From: Chlorobiota bacterium
GTDB lineage: Bacteria > Bacteroidota > Bacteroidia > Bacteroidales > B39-G9
Direction: 5' to 3'
DNA length: 5,966 nucleotides
Assembly (NCBI GenBank): GCA_030632095.1
Contig: DAOVJU010000235.1
Span: 1 to 5,966 of the forward strand
In this document: positions 1 through 5,569 of the stretch, piece after piece
Position numbering within the stretch: position 1 is the first letter of the stretch
How the letters are laid out: each line of letters opens with the position of its first letter
Position numbers and translations under genes: made by a program
Notes under the pieces: model-generated
Database searches by the model: none
The model's input: only the letters and a program-made list of their open reading frames with translations
What the model was told of the DNA's origin: nothing

Positions 1-465
1 ACAATTAGTTATTATTTCAAATTTCCATGTGGGGAACATTATCGTAATGCAAGGTTTACTGATGGAGGAACCTATTTTTTTAATATGGCTTTTGGGAAAG
101 ATTTAAGTAAAAATAAAATATTCGAAGAATTCAGAACATATTGTATGGTTGGTTTTTACGGGTATCAGACAAACTCAAACGAGCATTTTCAAAATGATGC
201 AATATTATTTGGACTTGGCTTCGATGCTGCTATAAAGAATTATCGTTTCAGTAATTCAATTGGCGGATACAGGGGCTACCTGGATAACCGAGATAAACCT
301 GTTGTTTACAGGGCAAACATTACAAAACTAAACAAATATGTTAATTACAGATTCTCTTATCAGTTAGGAATCAGGCACATTAACTACAATTCATTTAGAA
401 TTTCAGCTATCGTTCATTTTAACCGGGATAACCTAAAATTCCCTTTTACAAATAATAAACCCTGA
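1..465 (+). CDS. 3' end of an unrecognised protein, possibly an outer-membrane beta-barrel
   Basis: The frame is open from the first base (beginning TISYYFKFPCGEHYRNARFTD) to a TGA at 463-465, so about 154 C-terminal residues are visible and the start lies outside the window. I choose the open frame rather than the internal ATG at 85 because the residues before that ATG have the same composition and pattern as those after it. The chain is rich in Tyr, Phe, Asn and Gly, with stretches of alternating polar and hydrophobic residues joined by short turns (for example FRTYCMVGFYGYQTN, then a long pair of strands ending RISAIVHFN). This is what beta-barrel or other all-beta envelope proteins of Bacteroidota look like. 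Against that, the last residue is Pro rather than the aromatic residue usual in outer-membrane barrels. I do not recognise the family. The gene converges on the GYD gene with only 19 nt between stop codons. Confidence 0.7.
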   Translation, partial: TISYYFKFPCGEHYRNARFTDGGTYFFNMAFGKDLSKNKIFEEFRTYCMVGFYGYQTNSNEHFQNDAILFGLGFDAAIKNYRFSNSIGGYRGYLDNRDKPVVYRANITKLNKYVNYRFSYQLGIRHINYNSFRISAIVHFNRDNLKFPFTNNKP

Positions 466-484
466 TTTATATTCAAATTTACAA

Positions 485-781
485 TTACAAGTCATTTACT
501 AAGTTCAGGAACCGTTTGTATGGAATTGCAGTCCAGCTTTGAGCCATGAAAGCTCCGTTTGCCCGGCTAATCAACGAAACCTTAGCTGCTGTTTCCTCGT
601 CTGGTGCTTCATATATGTCCATGAAATCATATTCCCCTAACAATGCATAATGGGCAAGGAACTTAACTTCAGGGCATTTATCTTTTACTTGCTCCAACCA
701 ATTCCTACCTAGTTTTGCCCGTTCTTTCATCTTACTTGTAATTTCTGTAGACAATTTTGTCATTAAAATGAATGTTTTCAT
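485..781 (-). CDS. GYD domain-containing protein
   Basis: This complete 98-residue cytoplasmic protein is recognisable as a GYD family member (Pfam PF08734). It opens with the typical strand MKTFILMTKLS, has a charged helix (about residues 13-36), then the hallmark ALLGEYDFMDIYEAPDEETA (residues 46-65, with the G-E-Y-D core at 49-52), and a C-terminal strand QSWTAIPYKRF. The length is normal for the family, which is thought to adopt a ferredoxin-like alpha/beta fold. No reaction has been firmly assigned to it. The ATG at 781 is preferred over the in-frame ATG at 763 because the first strand would otherwise be lost. The gene stands alone on its strand. I see no clear TTTG / TAnnTTTG promoter upstream, but a nested inverted repeat lies 27-121 nt upstream of the start codon and may shape its leader. 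Confidence 0.9.
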   Translation of the reverse strand: MKTFILMTKLSTEITSKMKERAKLGRNWLEQVKDKCPEVKFLAHYALLGEYDFMDIYEAPDEETAAKVSLISRANGAFMAQSWTAIPYKRFLNLVNDL

Positions 782-807
782 ACGTAAATAATTTTTTCAA
801 AGGTCGG

Positions 808-902
808 ATGGAACCCACATAATGCAGAGTAAGAATTTAAACAGTATTTCTGCATTTCTTTCATTCTTCCTTTGTGTTAAATCTATATCATGTGGGTTTC
901 AT
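808..902. repeat. Nested imperfect inverted repeat upstream of the GYD gene
   Basis: The outer arms ATGGAACCCACATAAT (808-823) and ATCATGTGGGTTTCAT (887-902) are complementary at 14 of 16 positions. Inside them the arms AATGCAGA (821-828) and TCTGCATT (849-856) are perfectly complementary over 8 bp. The two stems overlap by 3 nt at 821-823, so they compete slightly. On the minus strand the structure would fall in the leader or promoter region of the GYD gene. It may be a leader RNA fold, an operator pair, or the ends of a very small repeat element; I see no flanking target-site duplication. Confidence 0.5.
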
Positions 903-905
903 AGC
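878..905 (+). repeat. Diverged short repeat, copy 1
   Basis: The string TAAATCT followed by GTGGGTTTCATAGC resembles 1277-1302, where TAAATCT is followed by GTGGGTTTAATAGC. The second block matches at 13 of 14 positions, and the distance between the two blocks differs by 2 nt. The block is preceded by CTTTGTGT, which recalls the TTTGTG-rich intergenic repeats I have seen in Bacteroidota genomes. Its 3' part overlaps the right arm of the inverted repeat at 808-902. Confidence 0.4.
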
Positions 906-1062
906 GTAAAATTTAGATAAATATAAACTTATATTTTAATACTTCTTTTTATGAAAGTTACAAATTTTTACACATCAAATCAATTAGAAGTTCAATAAAT
1001 TTTAAATGATGTAATTAATAATGTTTTCTATATTGCAATTTGTTAGCTTTAATATGTACCAG

Positions 1063-1082
1063 AAAAGCCCTTCGGGGATTAT
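1063..1082 (+). terminator. Decayed UUCG hairpin, possible terminator remnant
   Basis: The segment reads AAAAGCCC, TTCG, GGGATTAT. Three C-G pairs close a UUCG tetraloop, and A-T pairs follow after one G/A mismatch. An intact AAAAGCCC-TTCG-GGGCTTTT would be a textbook intrinsic terminator, and this looks like a degenerate form of one. No gene ends just upstream on either strand, so it is probably a remnant or chance. Confidence 0.2.
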
Positions 1083-1107
1083 ATTGCAGAGCTATTAATT
1101 TACAAAC

Positions 1108-1166
1108 AGGCAGTCTCCGGCAGACAGTAATCAGTCATACTGCCTACTGGTAACTGCTTACTGCCT
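1108..1166. repeat. Palindromic repeat with a 7-nt period (CAGT/ACTG family)
   Basis: The right arm is four 7-nt units: ACTGCCT (1139), ACTGGTA (1146), ACTGCTT (1153) and ACTGCCT (1160), trailing off into ACTT. The left arm is four 7-nt units in the opposite sense: AGGCAGT (1108), CTCCGGC (1115), AGACAGT (1122) and AATCAGT (1129). The 28-nt arms are separated by CAT and pair at 18 of 28 positions. It is distinctly richer in G+C than its surroundings. From memory, strings of ACTGCCTACTGCCTACTG type occur as dispersed intergenic repeats in many environmental Bacteroidota genomes; that this is one of them is inference. It encodes nothing evident. Confidence 0.7.
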
Positions 1167-1269
1167 ACTTGCATGAATTATCGCAATATTAACAATTATA
1201 AAACAGACAACTTGTTGGTAAAAGTGCTTGGTTAAGCGTCTAGTCTTACTTAAATTTTTGAATCAATAA

Positions 1270-1302
1270 AAATCTGTAAATCTGTGGCGTGGGTTTAATA
1301 GC
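1270..1302 (+). repeat. Tandem octamer plus short repeat, copy 2
   Basis: AAATCTGT occurs twice in direct tandem (1270-1277, 1278-1285) and is followed by GGCGTGGGTTTAATAGC. The part from 1277 to 1302 is the second copy of the repeat described at 878-905. The AATCTGTGG string recalls short dispersed repeats seen in several bacterial phyla, but I cannot confirm the family without a genome-wide count. Confidence 0.4.
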
Positions 1303-1400
1303 TACTAAGAATTCTGGAATTTCACGAAGTATCTTTTACAAAATCTCCTGATATAGATTTACCTGTGGATTTTGTCATATACCCATAAAGCAAGCAAATT

Positions 1401-1432
1401 ATTGATTAATAGCAATATTTTTACTAATTTTG
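1401..1432 (+). promoter_or_regulatory. Bacteroidota-type promoter of the GT5-like/DUF4270/glmS unit
   Basis: ATTG at 1401-1404 is followed after 20 nt by TAATTTTG at 1425-1432. The second box matches the Bacteroidota -7 consensus TAnnTTTG exactly, and the first is one base off the -33 box TTTG. The spacing is within the usual range. Transcription would begin at about 1437-1440, giving a 5' leader of roughly 20 nt before the ATG at 1458. This is the only strong promoter match between the GYD gene and the operon. Confidence 0.7.
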
Positions 1433-1457
1433 CGGGACATTTAAAATTGACTTGCAG

Positions 1458-2282
1458 ATGGAAGAAAAGACGAAAGTACTCTTTATTTCCCAGGAAATTA
1501 CACCGTATTTGCCAGAAAGTGAAATGTCTGTAATCAGTAGATATTTACCGCAAGGTATCCAGGAAAAAGGGCGGGAAATAAGGACCTTTATGCCTAAATA
1601 TGGTGTAATAAATGAAAGAAGAAACCAGCTTCATGAGGTAATACGGCTTTCGGGGATGAATTTAATTATAAATGATACTGACCATCCGCTAATAATAAAA
1701 GTTGCTTCTATTCAAGCAGCAAGGATGCAGGTGTATTTCATTGACAATGAAGAGTATTTTCATAGAAAATTCACACTTGCTGATGAATATAACAACTATT
1801 TTAAAGATAATGATGAGCGGATAATTTTTTTCGCAAGAGGAGTAATTGAAACAGTAAAAAAATTAAGATGGGCCCCGGATATAATACATTGTCATGGATG
1901 GATTTCCAGTTTAGTGCCTTTGTATATAAAAAATGCTTTTAACGATGACCCTCTGTTTGCAAACTCAAAATTAATTTTTTCGGTCTATAATGATGATTTT
2001 GACAAAGCTTTAAAAAGATCATTTAAAGACAAAATAATAATTGATGGAATTACAAATAAAGATGTTGAAATCATTAAAACAGCAACATATACTAATTTGA
2101 CCAAACTGGCAATAGAAATGTCTGACGCGATTATTTTTGGCAGTGAAATAATAAATAATGAAATTGAAACGTTTATTCAAAATATAAATAAACCTGTTCT
2201 AAACCATCAGAATGAAGAAGAATACATTGATACTTATTCAGAGTTCTACGATGAAGTTTTGGAGCATTCTTTTGTTAAATAA
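1458..2282 (+). CDS. GT5 / starch-synthase N-terminal domain protein, likely non-catalytic
   Basis: The protein has 274 residues from the ATG at 1458; a TTG six bases upstream is also in frame but less likely. It matches the N-terminal Rossmann domain of glycogen/starch synthases (GT5, Glyco_transf_5). It begins with EKTKVLFISQEITPYLPES, has the FMPKYG motif (residues 44-49), and has PDIIHCHGW (140-148), the counterpart of the family's PD(I/V)(I/V)H.HDWH. True GlgA proteins have about 480 residues with a second, GT-B C-terminal domain, which is missing here; the chain ends normally with an acidic tail. The N-terminal K-x-G-G-L ADP-glucose-binding motif is absent (LPESEMSVIS instead), and the HDWH motif reads HGWI. 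Glycogen synthesis is therefore doubtful, and a regulatory or binding role is more likely. It is the first gene of a unit with the DUF4270 lipoprotein and glmS. Databases often name such proteins glycogen synthase; I regard that name as misleading. Confidence 0.85.
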   Translation: MEEKTKVLFISQEITPYLPESEMSVISRYLPQGIQEKGREIRTFMPKYGVINERRNQLHEVIRLSGMNLIINDTDHPLIIKVASIQAARMQVYFIDNEEYFHRKFTLADEYNNYFKDNDERIIFFARGVIETVKKLRWAPDIIHCHGWISSLVPLYIKNAFNDDPLFANSKLIFSVYNDDFDKALKRSFKDKIIIDGITNKDVEIIKTATYTNLTKLAIEMSDAIIFGSEIINNEIETFIQNINKPVLNHQNEEEYIDTYSEFYDEVLEHSFVK

Positions 2283-2302
2283 AATTAAAGAAACTAAAAT
2301 TG
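2271..2302 (+). promoter_or_regulatory. Possible internal promoter before the DUF4270 gene
   Basis: TTTG at 2271-2274, overlapping the end of the GT5-like gene, is followed after 20 nt by TAAAATTG at 2295-2302, which has one mismatch to TAnnTTTG. Transcription would start near 2307-2310, downstream of the TTG start but upstream of the hairpin at 2320-2352. Such a transcript could use only the ATG at 2339, which lies inside the hairpin. In AT-rich DNA such matches are common, so this is only a candidate. Confidence 0.25.
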
Positions 2303-3649
2303 ATATATAGTACATTTTTAAAACTGAAACCATACATTATGGTTTCAGTTTTTTTAGCCTTAGCTTTTATAGGATGCGTAAAAGATTTTGGTGATTTTGG
2401 TAATAAAGTACAACCCGAATCTGAAAAATTCATTGTAGCATATAATGATACCACATCTCTTATAGTTCATACAGTTACCGATGATTCAGTTATTGTAAAT
2501 AATCACCCGGTAAATTTATTAGGCAGTTATTATGATCCTGTTTTTGGAATAAGTACCGCAAGTTTTGCTACTCAGTTTGTATTATCGAAAAATAACACTG
2601 TTTTTGGACATCCTGATTCTATCAGTGATATTTCAGTTGTTTTATATCTTTATTATGATACTTATTATAAAAAAATAAGCGAACAGGGTGATAATGATTT
2701 AATTGATCAGAAATCTTTAAATCAACAGGTTAATATTTACCAATTGACAGATACAATTGAATTAGATACAACATACTATAATGATTTTGACATTGAAAAC
2801 TATTATGACCCGTTAAATCCAATTGCACAAATAAGCCTAAGGCCAGATAGTGTAAAATATATGAGTTATGAATTACCATTATGGTTTGCAGAATATTTAC
2901 TTGAAACAGACTCTTCACATCTGGTAAATGATGAATCATTTATTGACCACTTTCCTGGCTTATATTTAAAAGCCGAACCTGTATATGCCGGTGGTATAAT
3001 TTATTATATAAATCTTGAATCTACTTATTCCCAATTAACTTTGTTTTATACTGATAATACTGACACGATTACTCCTAAAAAAGAATATTCTTTTCTTATT
3101 AATCAGAACTGTGCAAAAATCAACCTTTTTGAACATGATTATAGAAATTCAACCATTTCAGGAATTGATGATCCTGCATCAGAAGATAGTATTGTATATA
3201 TTCAATCAATGAATGGTTTAAAAGCAAAAATAGAAGTTCCTTTTTTAGAATCCTGGCTTGATTCTACTGATATTATAATAAACAAAGCTGAATTAATTTT
3301 CACTTTACACGAAAACAATACTTTTTACAGCGAATATTTACCAAATGAAAAGCTTATTTTAAGTGGAATAAATGATGATGCTGACGGCACAGAGCAACTT
3401 ATTCCTTCATATATCGTCATTAATAGTAGTGGTATTATCCAATACACCGGAGAATCATATGATTCCAATATTAAAGGATATTCCTTTAATATAGCGTCAT
3501 ATCTTCAAAATATAATTAAAGTTAATACCGTAACTACCGGATTTTATTTATATCCCGCGAACAGTGCTGGTAATGCCAGCCGCGTTGTATTAAACAGTGG
3601 GAATAATTCAAATCCTGTTACATTAAAAATAACTTATTCCAAAATATAA
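2300..3649 (+). CDS. DUF4270 domain lipoprotein
   Basis: This 449-residue protein is recognisable as a DUF4270 family member, a Bacteroidota-specific group of predicted lipoproteins of unknown function. The N-terminus is a lipoprotein signal: basic region KLKPY (8-12), hydrophobic MVSVFLALA (14-22), then FIGC with Cys26 as the lipidation site. The -3 residue is Phe rather than the usual Leu. Family features follow: VQPESEKF (37-44), the DTTSL strand (50-54), NLLGSYYDPVFGISTASFATQ from residue 72, a Tyr/Asp-rich beta domain, and the C-terminal strand VTLKITYSK. I take the TTG at 2300 as the start because an ATG start at 2339 would leave a 12-residue signal without any basic residue. The TTG start also leaves only 17 nt after the upstream stop. 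A terminator-like hairpin lies inside the signal-peptide codons. glmS follows after 10 nt, so the two are probably co-transcribed. Confidence 0.9.
   Translation: MIYSTFLKLKPYIMVSVFLALAFIGCVKDFGDFGNKVQPESEKFIVAYNDTTSLIVHTVTDDSVIVNNHPVNLLGSYYDPVFGISTASFATQFVLSKNNTVFGHPDSISDISVVLYLYYDTYYKKISEQGDNDLIDQKSLNQQVNIYQLTDTIELDTTYYNDFDIENYYDPLNPIAQISLRPDSVKYMSYELPLWFAEYLLETDSSHLVNDESFIDHFPGLYLKAEPVYAGGIIYYINLESTYSQLTLFYTDNTDTITPKKEYSFLINQNCAKINLFEHDYRNSTISGIDDPASEDSIVYIQSMNGLKAKIEVPFLESWLDSTDIIINKAELIFTLHENNTFYSEYLPNEKLILSGINDDADGTEQLIPSYIVINSSGIIQYTGESYDSNIKGYSFNIASYLQNIIKVNTVTTGFYLYPANSAGNASRVVLNSGNNSNPVTLKITYSKI
2320..2355 (+). terminator. Perfect terminator-like hairpin inside the signal-peptide coding region
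   Basis: The arms AAAACTGAAACCATA (2320-2334) and TATGGTTTCAGTTTT (2338-2352) are perfectly complementary over 15 bp around a 3-nt loop CAT. The right arm runs into a total of seven T (2349-2355). This is the shape of an intrinsic terminator, with an A-tract, an 11-bp core stem, a tight loop and a U-run. It begins 37 nt after the stop of the GT5-like gene but lies within codons 7-19 of the DUF4270 gene if that starts at the TTG at 2300. The stem also contains the alternative ATG at 2339-2341. It could act as a terminator or attenuator, or as a translation-gating hairpin. Confidence 0.55.
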
Positions 3650-3654
3650 CTTTG
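3647..3654 (+). promoter_or_regulatory. Isolated -7-like box at the DUF4270/glmS junction
   Basis: TAACTTTG matches the -7 consensus TAnnTTTG exactly and overlaps the TAA stop of the DUF4270 gene. No TTTG or similar -33 box lies at the right distance upstream. A start site 5-7 nt downstream would fall on or next to the glmS ATG and give a leaderless mRNA. It is most likely a chance match, noted because glmS is an essential-type gene that may need its own promoter. Confidence 0.15.
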
Positions 3655-3659
3655 TTAAT

Positions 3660-5495
3660 ATGTGCGGCATAGTTGGATACATAGGTGATAAAAAAGCTTT
3701 CCCAATAATTATAAATGGGCTCAAAAGACTCGAATACAGAGGATATGATTCTGCAGGAATTGCCCTGGTAAATGAAGAAACACTAACTTATAAGTGTAAA
3801 GGGAAAGTAAGTGATCTGGAGAATTTTGTAAAAGGGAAAAATATTAACGGGAACATTGGTATGGGCCATACACGGTGGGCTACTCACGGTGAACCTAATG
3901 ATGTAAATGCCCATCCGCAAATTTCTCAGAATGGATATTTCACAATCATACATAATGGTATTATTGAAAACTACTCCAGGCTTAAAAAAAAATTAATAGA
4001 CAGGGGATATAAATTTGAGAGTGATACCGACACCGAAGTTCTGGCAAATCTTATAGAGTATATTTATTTAAAAGGAAAGGTGAATGCTGAAATAGCTGTA
4101 AGGCTGGCTTTAACTAAAGTAATTGGAGCTTATGGTTTGGTTATAACCTGTAAAGAAGAAAAAGATAAAATAATAGCTGCCCGTAAAGGTAGCCCTTTAG
4201 TAATTGGAGTAGGTAAAGGAGAATATTTTTTAGCATCGGATGCAACACCTATAGTAGAACACACAAAAAGCGTGATATATTTAAATGACGACGATGTTGC
4301 CATTTTAAAAAAGGATGAATTAATACTTAAGACTATATCAAACAACAGGTTAACACCAAAAATCCAAAAAATAGACCTTGAAATTGGTAAAATTGATAAA
4401 AATGGATTTGAGCATTTTATGCTTAAAGAAATATTTGAACAGCCAAGAGCAATCAATGATACATTCAGGGGAAGAGTTAATGTAGATTTCTCAACTATTC
4501 ATTTAGGTGGGTTATATAATGTTATTCCAAAACTTGCAGATGCTAAAAGAATCATAATTATAGGGTGTGGAACATCATGGCATGCCGGTTTGGTTGGTGA
4601 ATATTTGTTTGAAGATTTGGCAAGAATACCTGTTGAAGTTGAATATGCTTCTGAATTCAGATATAGAAAGCCGATAATAAATTCCGATGATATTATAATC
4701 GCTATCAGTCAAAGTGGTGAAACAGCAGACACATTAGCTGCTATTAAACTTGCTAAAGAAGCCGGAGCAACTGTTCTGGGGATTTGTAATGTTGTTGGTT
4801 CAAGTATTCCAAGATATACTGATGCCGGTGTTTATACTCACGCCGGGCCAGAAATTGGAGTTGCTTCAACTAAAGCTTTTACCGCCCAGGTAACTGTGTT
4901 AACTATGATGGCACTTGTTCTTGCTGAAAAGCGAAATACACTTACTGAAAAAGATAAACTAAAGTTAATTAAAGAATTAACAGAAATTCCGGGAATTATT
5001 GAGAAGATTCTTAAAAACAGTGAAGATTATAAAAAAATAGCAGAACTATATAAAGACGCAAGTAACTTTCTATATTTAGGGAGAGGTTACTTATTTCCTG
5101 TTGCACTTGAGGGTGCTCTTAAACTTAAAGAAATATCATACATTCACGCAGAAGGTTATCCTGCAGCAGAAATGAAACACGGCCCAATTGCTCTAATTGA
5201 TCAGAATATGCCGGTTGTAGTTATTGCAACAAAGGATAAATCTTACGAAAAAATCGTTTCAAATATCCAGGAAGTCAAAGCACGGAATGGAATTGTAATT
5301 GCAGTTGTTTCAGAAGGTGACACGGTAATAAAAAGCATGGCTGATCATGTATTAGAAATTCCGGACACCTACGAAGCTCTTTCACCATTAACAACTGTAA
5401 TTCCTTTACAGCTTTTATCTTATTACATTGCTGTAATGAGAGGTTGTAATGTTGATCAACCAAGAAATCTTGCCAAATCTGTTACTGTGGAGTAA
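3660..5495 (+). CDS. glmS: Glutamine--fructose-6-phosphate aminotransferase (isomerizing)
   Basis: GlmS converts fructose-6-phosphate and glutamine to glucosamine-6-phosphate and glutamate in the cytoplasm, the first step towards UDP-GlcNAc. The 611 residues are close to the 609 of the E. coli enzyme. The N-terminal glutaminase domain begins MCGIVGYIG, with Cys2 as nucleophile, and carries HTRWATHG (70-77), HNGIIEN (from 98) and SDTDTEV (121-127). The linker reads FEHFMLKEIFEQP. The first SIS domain has GCGTSWHAG (302-310) and SQSGET (350-355). The second has EGALKLKEISYIHAE and KHGPIALID with His507, and Glu491 lies 16 residues before that His, as in E. coli. The C-terminus QPRNLAKSVTVE carries the catalytic Lys606. 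No key residue is missing. ATG 3660 is fixed because Cys must follow Met. It is the last gene of the unit, 10 nt after the DUF4270 gene, which leaves no room for a glmS ribozyme. Confidence 0.98.
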   Translation: MCGIVGYIGDKKAFPIIINGLKRLEYRGYDSAGIALVNEETLTYKCKGKVSDLENFVKGKNINGNIGMGHTRWATHGEPNDVNAHPQISQNGYFTIIHNGIIENYSRLKKKLIDRGYKFESDTDTEVLANLIEYIYLKGKVNAEIAVRLALTKVIGAYGLVITCKEEKDKIIAARKGSPLVIGVGKGEYFLASDATPIVEHTKSVIYLNDDDVAILKKDELILKTISNNRLTPKIQKIDLEIGKIDKNGFEHFMLKEIFEQPRAINDTFRGRVNVDFSTIHLGGLYNVIPKLADAKRIIIIGCGTSWHAGLVGEYLFEDLARIPVEVEYASEFRYRKPIINSDDIIIAISQSGETADTLAAIKLAKEAGATVLGICNVVGSSIPRYTDAGVYTHAGPEIGVASTKAFTAQVTVLTMMALVLAEKRNTLTEKDKLKLIKELTEIPGIIEKILKNSEDYKKIAELYKDASNFLYLGRGYLFPVALEGALKLKEISYIHAEGYPAAEMKHGPIALIDQNMPVVVIATKDKSYEKIVSNIQEVKARNGIVIAVVSEGDTVIKSMADHVLEIPDTYEALSPLTTVIPLQLLSYYIAVMRGCNVDQPRNLAKSVTVE

Positions 5496-5569
5496 TAAAC
5501 AAGAATCTGTTTTGTTACCCCATTAAACTATTGCAGCATTTTCATCATCAATGCATACAACAAGAATTT

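Larger units (their letters stand above)
782..1451. other. Gene-free, repeat-bearing intergenic region
   Basis: These 670 bp lie between the divergent GYD and GT5-like genes, and I find no convincing gene in them; the longest things to translate are trivial, such as a 15-codon frame from the ATG at 951. The stretch is very AT-rich. It holds a nested inverted repeat (808-902), an AT-only 8-bp inverted repeat with a 2-nt loop (919-936), a decayed UUCG hairpin (1063-1082), a palindrome with a 7-nt period (1108-1166), a tandem octamer AAATCTGT (1270-1285) and the promoter of the downstream operon (1401-1432). The density of short dispersed-type repeats suggests that it has collected non-coding repeats rather than lost a gene. 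A badly decayed pseudogene cannot be excluded by eye. Confidence 0.75.

Noticed and set aside
919..936. AT-only hairpin AAATATAA / TTATATTT as a terminator
   Set aside because: It has no G-C pairs and lies in very AT-rich DNA with no gene ending nearby; expected by composition.
1108..1166. Heptamer array as a CRISPR or short tandem repeat locus
   Set aside because: Units are only 7 nt without spacers and reverse orientation at the centre, so this is a palindromic repeat, not a CRISPR array.
1452..2282. Full-length glycogen synthase broken by frameshift
   Set aside because: The downstream sequence goes straight into the DUF4270 gene and no C-terminal GT-B domain remnant is visible in the 17-nt gap; the protein looks naturally short.
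2730..2939. Minus-strand reading frame of 69 codons inside the DUF4270 gene
   Set aside because: It is antisense to a well-supported gene and its translation resembles no protein; a shadow frame.
3650..3659. glmS ribozyme in front of glmS
   Set aside because: Only 10 nt separate the DUF4270 stop from the glmS ATG, and no ribozyme core is visible; this ribozyme is typical of Gram-positive bacteria.
4130..4456. Minus-strand reading frame of 108 codons inside glmS
   Set aside because: It lies opposite conserved GlmS sequence, with low-complexity Ser/Ile/Phe translation; a shadow frame.
5275..5463. Minus-strand reading frame of 62 codons at the end of glmS
   Set aside because: It is antisense to the conserved GlmS C-terminus and Leu/Gln-rich without recognisable motifs.
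5496..5569. Terminator between convergent glmS and galE
   Set aside because: The best stem is AACAAGA with TTTTGTT (7 pairs including one G-T wobble), too weak and AT-rich to call; a direct repeat AACAAGAAT (5498, 5559) is short enough to be chance.
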